From Escallonia rubra (Eukaryota > Streptophyta > Magnoliopsida > Escalloniales > Escalloniaceae), in NCBI GenBank assembly GCA_033065855.1, contig JAVXUO010000629.1, positions 52,491 to 116,490 of the forward strand: a DNA stretch of 64,000 nucleotides, written 5' to 3'. The notes beneath the pieces are model-generated. The model saw only the letters and a program-made list of their open reading frames with translations, searched no databases and was not told where the DNA came from. Position 1 is the stretch's first letter. The number at the start of each line of letters is the position of its first letter. Shown here in pieces: positions 11,706 through 24,124 of the stretch. The position numbers and the translations under genes are program-made.

Positions 11706-12720
11706 AACTTGGGATGATTCTGACGAAAGAGATGAACGAAGACGATGATATAGCTCAGCTATGTTTTATGGCCAAGGATGATCACTCAGATGAGGTAATC
11801 ATTTCTGATTTTTTTTTATAAGCTTGAGTTAGCCTTCCTTGAAATCAGTAAAAATAATGAGAAGTTGAAACTAAAAAATACAGCCCTGAAAAACAAAGCG
11901 CTTTCTTTGATAAACACTGTTGAAGAGTTGGTTAGTGAAAATGAGGAACTAGAAGAAAATATTGAGTTTTATATCACTGAAAATGCCTCTTTAAAAAATG
12001 ATCTGATGGCTTCTAAAAAGGAAAATTTTGTTTTGTCTTCGGAATCCAGTCTCTCAAAAGTATAGAAACCCCTGTAGAAAACGAGCTTTTGAAATCTCAA
12101 CTAAAAAATATTTTTACACAAAAAGGGAATTTAGAAAAAGAAATCGAAAATTTGAATCTTACACTTTCAAAAATTTACACAAGGAAGAGAGAACCTTGAC
12201 ATACATTCGGGAAGACAAAGATGTGGTTTTGAAAAAAGTGGGATTGGCTATGATCCTTCAAAGAAGCAAAAGGATTATAAAAATTTCATTGACAAAATCT
12301 AGTCTCTTGCTCACCTTTCACACTCTGTACAGTGTGTAATAAGAAAGGGCACTTAGTTAAAAACTGTCCTCTTAATGCAACTAGAAATCAAGAATCTTTT
12401 TTTGCAAATAAAAATAGAGTGAAGCAAGTTTGGGTGCCAAAATGTTGTTTACCTAATCTTTCAGGACCCAAGAAAGTGCGGGTACTTAAAGGAACAAAAT
12501 CAGAATATGTTTTAGGTATGCTTGAAAGCAAATGTGGATCCGAACAAGTGGATCCTATACAGTGGATGCTCAAGGGAGATGACATGTGATCGTTCATTAG
12601 ATGGTGGCCTTGTTACCTTTGGAGACAAATCAAATGGGAAGATCATCGGTAAATGTAAACTTGGTAATGGCTCAATCTCTATTAATAATGTGTTTTTAGT
12701 TGATGGTTGAAAGTTTAATT
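11706..12720 (+). pseudogene. Copia gag extension, second knuckle and protease
   Basis: A coiled-coil-like acidic and lysine-rich frame (11865-12065) is followed by a second knuckle ('CNKKGHLVKNCP', about 12333-12370). The protease region follows at about 12540-12710. There the expected catalytic D-S-G reads Y-S-G ('YSGCSREMTCDRS'), so the active-site Asp is lost. 'VTFGDKSNGKIIGK' and 'NNVFLVDG' are typical copia protease context. The frame shifts several times. Confidence 0.75.
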
Positions 12721-12812
12721 AAATTAGTATCAGTCAGCTAATCGATAGTGGACACAAAGTTTATTTTGAAGATGACCACTGCCTGATCTGTCATGCCTCA
12801 GATGGAGGTACT

Positions 12813-13850
12813 TTGGTTGGTAAGCAGGATGGTAACATTTACACTTTATCTTTCGATGCATTAGATTCTTCTCGAGGAGTTTGCCTTTCTGATAAACAAA
12901 ATGACATGGGGTTGTGGCAGCATAGCTTAGGTCATGTGCATATGGATCTAATGAAGAAACTTCTGTCGAAAGAACTTATTAGAGGCTTACCAAAGTTGAG
13001 ATTTGTCAAGGATAAAGTCTGTGATGCCTGTCGATACGGCAAACAATCAAAAACTTCTTTTCATGCCAAAAATGTTGTTTCCATCTTTCGTCCTCTTCAA
13101 CTTCTTCATTTAGATCTTTTTGGCCCACAAGAAATGCTAGCCTTGGTGAAAAATATTATGCCTTCATCATTGTTGACGGTTTTTCTAGATACACCTGGGT
13201 CCTTTTTCTAACGCACAAGGATGAAGCTTTTGAAAAATTCTTTAACCTTGTAAAGCTTCTGGAAAATGAGAAGGAGTTGTGACTTGTGAAAATTCGAAGT
13301 CATCATCGCGGCGAATTCGAAAAAGATTTTATACCTTTCTGTGATTTATATGGCATTGTTCATGAATTTTCGGCTCCTTGAACTCCCCAACAAAATGGGG
13401 TTGTAAAGAGAAAGAATAGAACCCTTCAAGAGATGTCGAGAACAATGCTTCATGAACATTCTTTGCCAAAATATTTTTGGGTTGAAGCCATCAGCACTTC
13501 ATGTTACGTATTGAATAAGGTTCTTATCAGACCAATCCTTGATAAAACTCCTTACGAACTTTTTGTCGAATCGAAAACCAAAAATTGATTATCTCAAGGT
13601 TTTCGGTTGTAAATGTTTTATTTTGAACAATCGTGAGAACTTGGGTAAGTTTGATGCAAAATCTGACGAGGGTATTTTTCTTGGTTATTCCTTAAATAGT
13701 AGACCATATAGAGTTTATAATTGTAGGACTCTTGCAGTTGAAGAATCCATGCATGTTATATTTGAAGAATCTAACGTTGAAAATCCAAGTAAGCATGCAA
13801 GTGATGACAGCGAGGAACTCTTTCTCGACTTAAACAACAAGTGAGGTATT
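12813..13850 (+). pseudogene. Copia integrase
   Basis: The zinc-binding HHCC motif is readable at about 12912-13050 ('WQHSLGHVHMDLMKKL', then 'CDACRYGKQSK'). The core starts with 'LLHLDLFGP' (first Asp present). The second region reads 'HHRGEFE' where a D-x-G-G-E-F context is expected, so the second catalytic Asp appears lost. 'TPQQNGVVKRKNRTLQEMSR' carries the catalytic-Glu block in altered form. The C-terminal part at 13539-13844 includes 'FGCKCFILNNRENLGKFDAK' and 'GIFLGYS'. Stops and a frame change separate core and C-terminus. Confidence 0.82.
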
Positions 13851-14039
13851 TCCTCAAATGAAGGAGAGTGCTCAACGTCATCTCAAAAAGAAAACACCGA
13901 GACTCAACAGCTTCCCAAGAGCTGTAGATATTCCTCTAGCCACCCGAGGGAGCAAGTAATTGGTAATGCTGAGCGTGGAGTAACAACACGATCTTCGGCA
14001 AATCTTTTATGTGCTAATTTTGCTTTTCTCTCTCAAATA

Positions 14040-14795
14040 GAGCCCAAAAATATTTTTGAGGCTCTAAAAGATAATGGGTGGATTCTTGCCATGCAAGAAG
14101 AATTGAATCAATTTGAAAGAAGCAATGTTTGGTCACTAGTCCCGCCTCCTGTTCAACAAAAGGTCATTGGCACCAAATGGGTTTTTCGAAACAAACTTGA
14201 TGAAGATGGCCATATTGTTCGAAACAAGGCTAGACTAGTAGCTCAAGGATACAATCAAGTTGAAGGGGTTGATTTCGGTGAAACTTTTGCCCCTGTTGCT
14301 CGACTTAAAGCTATCCGAATGCTCTTCGCATTTTCATGTCACATGAATTTCAAACTCTTTCAAATAGACGTGAAAAGTGCCTTCTGGAATGGGGTAATTC
14401 AAGAGGAAGTAAAATACCCCAATCATGTTTTTAAATTGAAAAAGGCATTGTATGGTCCTCGAGCTTGGTACGATCGTCTTAACAGCTTTCTTATTGATCA
14501 TGGATTCTCTCGTGGCAAAGTCGATACCACTCTTTTTACAAAATCTCGAAATTCACATATTCTTATAGTCCAAATTTACGTTGATGATATTATTTGTGTA
14601 GTCACTAACGATGATCTGTGCCAAGAGTTTGCTGAGAGTATGCGCAGGAAATTCGAGATGAGCATGATGGGAGAACTTACATTTTTCCTCGAACTCCAAA
14701 TCAAGCAATCAAAAGAAGGAATTTTTATTAATCAGTCCAAGTACACACGAGAGCTTTTGAAAAGGTTTGGCATGGATAATGCTAAACCTAGCGTA
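14040..14795 (+). pseudogene. Copia reverse transcriptase, truncated
   Basis: Best-preserved part of the element. It reads 'WSLVPPP', 'IGTKWVFRNKLDEDG', 'RLVAQGYNQVEGVDFGETFA', 'QIDVKSAFWNG' and an intact catalytic 'YVDDII' block. A short deletion lies between 'IQEEV' and 'HVFKLKKALYG'. The protein breaks off after 'KRFGMDNAKP', before RNase H. It would copy element RNA into cDNA, but it is dead through truncation and lack of partners. Confidence 0.88.
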
Positions 14796-17120
14796 AACTA
14801 TATACTAATAATTGGATTGTTCTGTTTAGGCTAAAGAAACAGACGTTCTGGTTAAATTAGCTTAGCTTCGGATCCAGGCAAGGGTTTCTATCTGAACCCT
14901 GGGTAAGAATTTTTATTCGAACCCTAATTTCGATAATTGATGTTCGTAAGTATTCTTTCGATTCGCTTATGGCTATTGTCAAATATTGAGATTTGCATTG
15001 GTATCAGCAAATTATTGTCAAGAAAACCCCAACATTGAATCTGAACTGGTTATTTGGAAATCTTGTCGATGCTCGCCTATTATTGCATGTTGAGCAAATT
15101 CAATAATTGGTTGCATTTATTCTCTGAATTATTGTACCTAAATTCGATAAATGTTCATATTTATTCTTGTTATTCAATTCCGATAATTTGAGTTCATGTT
15201 AATTCTCATTATTATTGTTGTTTTTGTGTTGATCTGAGAGTTTGTTCAACGGGGAGGCGTTATAAGGCTGGTTTGTTCTTGCGTGGATTGCATGCTAGTA
15301 CCTAAATGGACAAGTATCGTACATCATGCATGTGTACACCATATTGTGCCGTGTCTGAATGGCATTGGATATTGTGCTTTGCCAGAATTGCATCGCGTCT
15401 GCCCAGGATCAACATTGTGTGTTACAATGATTGCTTCAGAAATTATTGGAAAGGATTGAATGAAACAGTTTGTGCTTGTTTGAAATACCTCCCCAGATTA
15501 CCTTTGAACTCGTTTTAAAATCCCTTAAAAAACCATCATTGTATTTTGGACTGATGGCCTTGAAAATGATCTTTTAATGATTGTCTTGGAACATGTCATG
15601 ATTGTTAATGTTTATTTTGGTATCTATTTATGATTGATTTTGATCATTTTGAAAAGGGCTAATTACACCTATGTCCCTGAGGTTTGGGGGTAATTACACG
15701 CGAGGACACAGTTTCAAAATGTAACACTTATGTTCGTTGACAAACAGAATACAAAAATACTTAACGGTTTTGAAAAAAAGACCAAGTTGCCACTAAATAA
15801 AAGTTGAAATCCTGATTTGCCCCTGGGACCACCCGCCAACCCCCTCCCCTTTCCCCCCCCCCCCCCAACCCCATTCCCGCAGCACCTCTTCGCCTGTGCC
15901 TCCCTGTCGCCTGTGCCTCCCCCTTCCCCTTCCCCGTCGCCCCCACCCTAGCCCTTCCCTTTCCCCGCCGCAAGGGAAGGACTTTATGTTGCCGGATCTG
16001 CTGTCGCCAAGTAGTTGCCGCCGTTAAATGCTCCGGTCCCGCGCCTGACTCATCCCTCCCAACTCACCTCGAGACCAGGTTTAGCAAACACAAATCCTTC
16101 CCGTCAAGAAAACCCACACAAAAGAGTTGCCGAGCCTATCTCTCTATGGAATCTCCGACAAAGCAGCTTTGGGTTGTCGTTGCCGCTTGCGGTGCAACGG
16201 AAGGGGACTACTGGGGCGGTTGACCTCGAGATGGCGCCAGTGATAAATCCCGAGCGGTAGTGGCAGTAGCGCGATGGTTGCGGAGGCGTTGGTGATGGCG
16301 CTTGGTAAAAGAGCGCCGGAGTTGATCGCCAGTGATGGGGCTGCTGACCGGAGTTGTTGGCCGTCGACAGGTCTGTCGGCAACCACGATGTAGTGGTGTA
16401 GCGGCATGATGCTTGCAGCGGGGACCGGAGTTAGTCGCCGGCGACCGCTTGTGCGACCGGTAGTGGGGCTGCCAGCGAGTTAGGGGGGGAGGAAGACAAT
16501 GAAAATTAGGGTTTAAAGTATTAATTTAAAATTTTTAAAAATTATTCAGTATATACAGTACAAGGGTAGTTTTGTCATTTTAAAAATACGTATTGCTGAC
16601 ATCATTAAAAAAATACACTTTTTGGACGGAAACCTGACGGATGGACACGGGTGATACATTTGAAACACTTTTGGTCACGGAATGTTACATTTTGAAACTT
16701 AGTGTCCTTGACTGTAATTACCCCCTAACCTCAGGGACATAGGTGTAATTAGCCCTTTTGAAAATCATCAAACTATTTAGATCGTTTGAAATATTTTTGA
16801 AAATTGTCATCGGATGGATTCTTTTCAAGCGTTTTCTAATTCTTTCGGTTGTCCTTGTACGACGTTACTGAGCTCTCAAAAGCTCACTTTTTGTTTGACT
16901 CCTTTCTACAGTTGATCAGCATAAGAATGCTCGGGAATGGGTGTGTGAGATTCCGGTGAGCCCATCACTACTGTGTAGTTAGATCCCAGCGTGGGTCGGA
17001 ACCGTTTACTAGTTCTATATGAAGTTGAGTTGTAAAGAACCTAAGTTTTAATAGTTTATGTGGTAGGTTAATGTTATGAGAGTTTGGGGCGACGTAGCTT
17101 CGGATTTCCAGGATGTTACA
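14795..17120 (+). mobile_element. LTR fragment (plus orientation), left arm of a fold-back
   Basis: Without the MULE at 15656-16755 this is about 1.2 kb. It is homologous, in reverse, to about 17275-18545. Shared blocks include 'tttctatctgaaccctgggt', 'ttcgtaagtattctttcg', 'ttatttggaaatctt' and 'gctcgggaatggg'. It ends '..ggatgttaca', the expected terminus of an LTR family that starts TGTAA. The 5' part is missing where it meets the broken copia RT. No coding potential. Confidence 0.75.
15656..16755. mobile_element. Non-autonomous MULE, 1100 bp, 9-bp target duplication
   Basis: Terminal inverted repeats start GGGCTAATTACACC at both ends. They match over 43 bp with one mismatch and then imperfectly to about 80 bp ('gtttcaaaatgtaaca'). 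The 9-bp direct repeat TTTTGAAAA flanks it exactly (15647-15655 and 16756-16764), as expected for Mutator-like elements. The interior (15840-16480) is strongly GC-rich between AT-rich ends, with short frames on both strands and no recognised domain. This may be captured host sequence (Pack-MULE style). Confidence 0.9.
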
Positions 17121-17274
17121 ACATAAGACCCTATTCACTGATAGAAATAGTTTTAACTCAGTCACAACTTCCAAAATATACGAAAACTTCTAAATGGAAA
17201 CTAAATCAAATTCCTCAAAATATACACTCTAAAAAAAGAAAACTTCAACTTAAGCTAGTTTTATAACTTAAAAC
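17121..17274. other. Spacer at the centre of the fold-back
   Basis: AT-rich 154 bp between the plus-orientation LTR end and the start of clear homology in the minus-orientation copy. It may be a diverged 3' end of the right-hand LTR. Confidence 0.4.
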
Positions 17275-20200
17275 TTCCAAAACTCAAACTTAGGTTCTTT
17301 ACAAAGCAACTAACAGTACTGACTACACAAAATAGTGATGGGCACTCTGGAATCACACACGGACTCTAATCCCATTCCCGAGCATTCTACAGTTGATCAT
17401 TACCTGCAGAAGGGTATCAAACGAAGAGTGAGCTTTTGAGAGGTCAATAATGTCGTTCAAGGAACAACCGAAGAATTATAAAACGATTCAAAAGTCAACT
17501 CGATAACAATGTTTCAAGACATTTCAAATAATCATAAACAGTTTGAAGGTTTTCCGCAACGATCACAACAATCATAAATAGATACCTAAACGATCATTTG
17601 AAGATCATTTTCAAAGCCATTTTAAATACAATGATGATTTTCCAAAGAATTTCAAAACAAGCACATATACTTCAAGGACAATATAGGGAAAGGTTTCAGA
17701 TAATCACAAGTAGCATGATCACAATATGGGAGAGAGTTTCAACTCAATCCCCTTTAATCAAATATCAAGACATCCATTCCCAATCATTTTCAAAACAATC
17801 ATTGTAAGATACAATGTAAAAAAATTCAAAAGATATTGACCATGTGCAGAGGCAATGCTACTTAGGCAATGTACAGAAAGTGTACACATGCGTAATGATG
17901 TACGATAACTAAACCTTTTCATCAGGTAATAGCCCCTCATAATTACGCAGCTTAAGACCTTACTTATAACGCTCCCCCACATAACAGATTCACAAGTCAA
18001 CACAGACAACAACAATCATAGAATTCAAAAGAAATTCAATGCTTGACATGTAATAAAAATGAGCATCAACATGAATTCAAATAACCCAAATCAATTAGGG
18101 TTTCAATAACAATTAAACATGCTGATATCAATTCATCACTCAAAATTCAAGAATAGCCACAAACAAATAGTAAGAACAAATACAAATAGTTACCGAATAT
18201 AGGCAAAACAATTCAGAAGAAAGAATGCAAAAGTTACCGAATTTGCTCGGCATGCAATAAAAGGAGAGCATCGATAAGATTTCCAAATAACTAATTCAGG
18301 TTCAATGTTATGGTTTGCTTGGCAAAAACATGCTAATATCAATGCATTTCTCAGTGTTCGACAATAGCCATAAGTAAGTCGAAAGAATACTTACGAATAC
18401 AAATTATCGAAATTAGGGTCGGATAAAAATCCTTACCCAGGGTTCAGATAGAAACTCTTACCTGGATTCGAAACTAAATTAGCCAAACCAGAAAGTCTTT
18501 TGCTTTAACCTAAACGGAACAATGAAATGATTAGAATACAGTCTACACTTCGATATTATAAACTCAACACTGACTCACACGTACTCCCAAAATGAATTCA
18601 CTCACCGAATATGTAAAGCAATATAGTAAGATTACCATGGTTAAATTAAAAGACCGGAAGTCGTAAAGTCTAGGGTAAAAATAGCACTGGACGCCGTTAT
18701 TGTGCTTAAATGATTTTGATTTTTTGTGAAATATGGAACTAGATGAATAATAGAGAAACTCCATGAAAGAAAGATTAATGATTCATATAAATCACTTAGT
18801 GGGAAATGCCCAGAATAAATCCAACGAGTGACTAATAATCCTAGTTTGATTCTATGGCGTGCTATATAGGAAAAATAGAATACACATAATAGAGTTCAAG
18901 CTTTTGTCTCACCCCTAATCCCTATAAAGCTTATCTTGTGTTTTTTGTAAACTATGTATGGAAGACCAAGATCACTTATTTTTTTGATGTTATTTCACAC
19001 ATAATATTTGGAATGCTATAGTGAAAATGGTGTGACATTAATTGACAACCAAGAAAGTGGCGTAATTTCATCCATTGGGCTTCATTGCGGTAAGAAAACA
19101 ATTTAGATTGTTTGCAGAATTTCTCTCTACTACTGTTTACCACCTTGGAGAGAAAGGAATTATAGAATGTTAAAAAATGAATACGGGGATATATCTACAG
19201 TCAAAGGCAAAATTTATTATGTACTTATAGGTATCTTTTAACCTTATTCTTTCTCATGACTGAATTGACAAAACGAGAATGAGAACTACTTACTTGAATT
19301 CCCAAATAGAAAGAATTTTTCGCGTGCCTTTAATAAGTTTAATAAGAAAGTAAAGGTCACTCATTCTTAAAACCAGCGATCTTTATACCAAAGAGTCGAC
19401 AGAAAATGGGGAAAGCTCTCCATTCCTGGTTCTCCTATGGCTGGATCCTTTGGAACCACAAGAATCTGCAGGCATACAACAACGTATTTGACCTAAAATT
19501 TCTGGCCTGTTGATAATTCTTCAAGCTCTAGCAGAAGGTACAAAATTACTGTTCAAAGAGATGATCGAGTCACGACGGGCTAGACTGATGACGCTCTTTC
19601 AAGAACCGGCAAAACTCTTAAATGTTGATGATCAAAGGTTACTTCGGATGTGTATGAGAAGGAAGCTTCTCACAGACATTGACTCTTAGATAGATACCAA
19701 CATAGTATTTGAATCAACTGGTTGCACCCGTAAAGCGAGCAATAGCTTAAGAGAGTAGCGAAAGAAGACCACGTAAGATTTCCTGCCTAGTAAGTGGAGG
19801 ATCATTCTAGGCCGCGTGGAAGCAAGAATCTTATGTAGGAAGGGTCTAATCCCCTTGCACATATCCAAATCACTAATTAGTAGGCCAAGCTTAGGAGCCA
19901 TGAAAATTCTCTCTTTCGAACTAAAGTAGTTTTGGAAGTTAGAATAAGAGGTTTCGGGAGTTAATAGCTGCAGCCGAATACCATAAAATCAGATTTTTTT
20001 TGTACGTTTTAGTTATTCAATAACCCCAAACTTTAATTTGAATTTTTTAGTAACCCCGCTTCGATATTTGTCGCTAAAGGTTTTCAAAAATATCGTTTAC
20101 TCTAATCGTCACTAGATCTCAATCAAATATCACCTATAACTGCTATCGTTAAGTTATAACTTATGATTTTCAATAATTTGTCGATAAAGGCTACCGATTA

Positions 20201-20296
20201 AACTTCGCTCATGCAAATCAACGCTTAATGTCGCGTATGAAATCGTCGCTAAAATACATTAATCGATTAGGTAATTTCAGGCTTCGGGGTATTACA
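17275..20296 (-). mobile_element. Long LTR fragment (minus orientation), right arm of a fold-back
   Basis: On the minus strand it begins TGTAATACCCCGAAGCC at 20296, a Tekay/Del-like LTR start, and runs about 3 kb toward 17275. The part 18545-17275 is homologous to 14795-17120. The part 20296-18545 is unique to this copy and includes a 71-codon minus frame at 19686-19901 with no recognised domain. No polypurine tract or primer-binding site can be assigned, so it may be a solo LTR or a remnant. Confidence 0.7.
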
Positions 20297-20490
20297 GGGT
20301 GCCTAACACATTCCCGCTGCATAACTTAGTCCTCGGACCCATTTCTCTGTTTTCGATAGATTAGTTGTCCTTCAGACATTTTATAGTCATTTTTTGAATT
20401 TTTTTTTAATTAAATAAGATGGCGACTCCATAAGTTCCTTTCGGAGATTTTTTCGAGACGGTTTGCTACAGCGTGTATTTGGACATTGGG
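20297..20490 (+). repeat. End of an Ogre/Tat-like LTR, copy 1
   Basis: Opens 'gggtgcctaacacattcc' and ends '..cgagacggtttgctacag'. It is clearly homologous to 37678-37890, which carries the same opening, 'agtccttcggatattttaga', 'aataagatcgcgactcc' and 'gaggcggttcgctacag'. In copy 2 a primer-binding-site-like sequence follows. Here the following sequence is unrelated, so only the LTR end survives. Confidence 0.65.
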
Positions 20491-23400
20491 GAGTTTGTGT
20501 GCATGTGTGCGTACGCGATGGGATTAAGAGAGGGGAAATTCTTGAAATTATAGATTCGGTTAAGGAAGAATGAGATCGGGCTTTGAAGGAAACTCCGTAT
20601 TTTAGCAGTTCAAGTAACTACTCATGCCATGTCTTCGCCTATTAGCTACTATATTTTCAATTTAAAGCATACATGTATTGGTACCAACAATATGTTTCAA
20701 AGCATTTTAAGAAATGATATTGCGTTCATTTCAAACCGTTTGATAGGAAAAATAAAATTGCTATGGAATCCTTTTGTTACTCCGTTTTGACGAACGAGAT
20801 GAAATTTTATTAAACGGCTTTGTGCCCATATCTAACATGATAAATTAGATTTTAGGTCCATATCAATTGGAACGTTGACGTGCACTACTATTGCTTATGG
20901 TCGCCCCTGCTTCCACAATGATGAATTATCCGGATGTGAGATTTCGGGTCCAAGTCAGTGAGACTAGACGTTGACTGCAACACGCCCTGTAAATTGTAAC
21001 TGGACTGAAACAATCATTGAACAATTTTTTCATGTCAAATGGTTTTATGTGCCTCTTAACTACTCCTTATTGTTTTACTCGAGTATTATTGCCTTATGGA
21101 ATATATGCACCTCTCCCTCTTATAAGCTGATCACCGCTTTGGAGACGAAATCCATGGCATGTTTACGAATTCTAAAAACCTATTTTGGTTTTGAAATAGG
21201 TGCTTATTGAGGTCTAGCTCACTGTTTTTATTTTCCAAGTGACTTGGATACACAACTTAGTGATTATCAAAGAATCACATTCCCCCCTCCCTCCCTCCCT
21301 CCCGCCGCCCTCTCGCAAAGTACGACGCCCTTTCTTTTTGGTGCATCATAAAAAATCTGTTTTATCTATAAGTAACAGATAAGATATAGTTTGATGTAAC
21401 TCTTAAAGCATTTAAAATGACTAGATGCACATATCCTTGAAAATTTTGGTGCAAAGCATTTTTGTTACTGTTATTCGAGGTTGCTTTTGCCTGGGCTACT
21501 CCATGCATTCTCTACGGTGCCAAATTTTGTGGGTGTCACGGCAATGAGGTTGGCATTGTAATTAGTGCATCTCAAATGGTGCAGTGCAGGCAAAAAGTAA
21601 TGCGGAAACAGGGGAAGCAGTTTTTTGTTTCCCAAACGACGTCCGCTAAGCATTTCTTTTTTTGTGAACAAAACTACTGTCATAAGAAGCAACCAACACA
21701 AGACAGTGAAAAAAACAAAAAAAAGGATTACAACCACCGAGTCGAATAAGAAATTTTTTTACTTTAATTTTAGAAAGATGGTCAGTTCCCTTTATAGAGA
21801 CAATTAATAGTTGTTAAATTTTTTTGATGACTTTTCTATATAGTGAAGCCAAAAAAAATGTTGTTAAAATTGTCGTTGAAAGTTTTAGTAGGAAAATTAC
21901 AAAAAAAATAATTTATTCCTTGAGTGTGAAATATCATTAACAACAATTAATGATGAAAGTTGTACGTAACTGTGCAAAAATGTATTGCTTAATATCCATC
22001 ACGCAAGACAGTTAAAATAGAAGCCTTAATTTACCGGCCACAAAAATTGATTCTAGTGGGAGAAGGTGATAGGGGTGGCTACAAAACGTGTTAGGGATAC
22101 GTACGTTAAGCAGGCGTGTATGGCACTAGCATGATCACGCTTATTAGGCCACAGTCCATATATATGCGCTGCCCATTTGGGAAGGGAATGGTTCCCCATT
22201 AACCTCAGTCGATGCTGATTTTCACTCTCTCTCTCTCTCTCTCTCACACACATATAACTATATATTAATTAAGGACTAAGAATGGCGTGCGTGGTTTGCC
22301 AATTGGCCACCTCTTATCTCTTTGTTTCATCATCTTTCTTTTCTTTTCCAACCTACGCCCAGTGACATGCTCCCTCCGTTTCCACCATCGCTAACCCCTT
22401 TTCTTGTGGGGCTAAGCTTCTCTCTCAATTACATATCAGCCATTTTACACAGTTTGCACAGCCACAGTCACATTTATATTATAACTGGCCACTGACCAAT
22501 TTTCTCAACCAAAGTACAGATATACATGCATGCATGGATGGAGATAACTAGAGAGACAAATTAAGAATCATCAGCAAACTTGGCAATGGGAGGGGAAAGC
22601 ATTTGTTGTTTACGTACTAACACAAATTTCAATAAAGTGGTATCTGTTTGTACAGCAATAGGCATTATAATGTTCAAGGTGCCGTGACAAGAGAAGAGTA
22701 GCTAACCCGGCCTATCTTTAAGTATCCCTCGCACTCGTCGTTTCCTTTATATTTGGTTACAAGTGGTTCGCCACTAAGATGACCTCTCTTTTTGCCCTTT
22801 GACTCCTTTTGTACCTGAGACTTCAACTTTGGGTTACCATATATAATCTCATGTAACTTTGGGTTCGAGTTTGGCCAAGCCATCTTATGTTCCAAATAAA
22901 CATATGCACGTACGATGTTACTTCTTTGATAGAAATGTGACCAATAGACTTGCAAGCAGAATGGGATGTAAGATCATTTTTATCAACTTGTACTGCTGAG
23001 GCTCAGCCTCGCTATAGAGAGTTCGTACGTAAAATTCTCCAAGGAAAAGTCTGAGAACTTGGCAACACTACGATTCTTGCGTGCACACTACAACAGCTAA
23101 AATAATAGTTATACATACCCCACACACGCGCTCGCGCACATCTACGGTTGTGTGTATTTTTGAATCTATATGTGTATAATGTTGTCAAACATTTGTAAAT
23201 TGTTCGGTGTTGACGTAGATTTGTGTATCATATAAATAAGTGACATGTGTCACTGCACTTTAGTAAGTAACTATCATGTAAAAGAAATATTTGGATTAAA
23301 AAGAAATGAGAAAAGTCTAGATAACTACCTTATAAGTCAAATTTTGTTTGTTTTCAAATTCTCGATAACTTCTAAATCTTACAATTATTCTTATCTTTAC

Positions 23401-24040
23401 ATTTGCGTACGCATCGCGATCGTGTGCACCATGATACCTAAGGATATGTAGTGGGGATTGCCTAGTAATTAACTACTTTTGATGTTACACTCTAATTAAG
23501 GACATATGACATCCTTAAAATAAAACTTTTGAACGGGAAAACTAGTAAATAACTACATTTACAGTGGTCTTACTTAACTTTCCACTTTTTTTTAACTTGT
23601 GTAACTTCTGCTTTGATTACACGCATTGCATGTCTCGCAGGTGGTTAAAGTTTAACTTTTTCAGCAATGCACACACACCCTTCCACGAGGCTTTTTTTAG
23701 TTCACGAATCTTAAGTAACTCGTGAACATCATCCACTATTTTCTCTTCATTTGGTACGCTTGGATTAATTTCTGTCAATTTGCTTACCAGATTTTGGTTT
23801 AATTTGCTGTCTTTTCTGGGTAAGTTTTTAAAAATTAAGAGAGAGCCATTTTGGCAAATAGATGAGGTAACATGGGCAAAGAATAAGAGCTAACAAACTG
23901 AAGATGGCAAAGCCTCTAGTTGATCACGGTGGGAGTGGGAGATTTGTAATTAAGTAAGAAAGTGGGGCTTCGCCCTTTTTTCTCTGTTCCTCTCAGGCTG
24001 GACTTTGCATTCAATCAAGTCCATGTACATTCTCTCACCC
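20491..24040. other. Intergenic region upstream of the DUF599 gene
   Basis: About 3.5 kb with no convincing reading frame or transposon terminus. It contains simple-sequence runs: ccctccctccctccctccc near 21285-21303 and (CT)n at 22224-22246. The proximal part presumably holds the promoter of the gene at 24125. Confidence 0.5.
22224..22246. repeat. (CT)n microsatellite
   Basis: About eleven CT dinucleotides in a row followed by a short CA run. Such tracts are common upstream of plant genes. No function can be claimed. Confidence 0.9.
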
Positions 24041-24050
24041 TGTATATATA
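24041..24050 (+). promoter_or_regulatory. TATA box of the DUF599 gene (candidate)
   Basis: 'tgtatatata' lies 84 bp before the chosen ATG. A start about 30 bp downstream would give a leader of roughly 50-55 nt. It would also exclude the upstream in-frame ATG at 24005 from the transcript. Confidence 0.5.
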
Positions 24051-24124
24051 TTGGTGGAGGAGTGACACCACAAGGAGGAAAAGAAGAGAAACGCACTCAT
24101 ATCACGAATACAACACACACACAG

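Larger units (their letters stand above)
10415..14795 (+). mobile_element. Ty1/copia retrotransposon, 5' LTR present, 3' end truncated
   Basis: Order: 246-bp LTR (10415-10660), primer-binding site (10661-10675), gag, protease, integrase, reverse transcriptase. This is the copia order, with integrase before RT. Homology stops inside RT at about 14795 ('RFGMDNAKP'), and an LTR fragment of another family follows, so RNase H and the 3' LTR are gone. Its 5' end interrupts the chromovirus LTR that starts at 9609. Confidence 0.88.

Noticed and set aside
24005-24124. Upstream in-frame ATG for the DUF599 protein
   Set aside because: It lies before the TATA box at 24041, and the extra 40 residues are unlike the family N-terminus.
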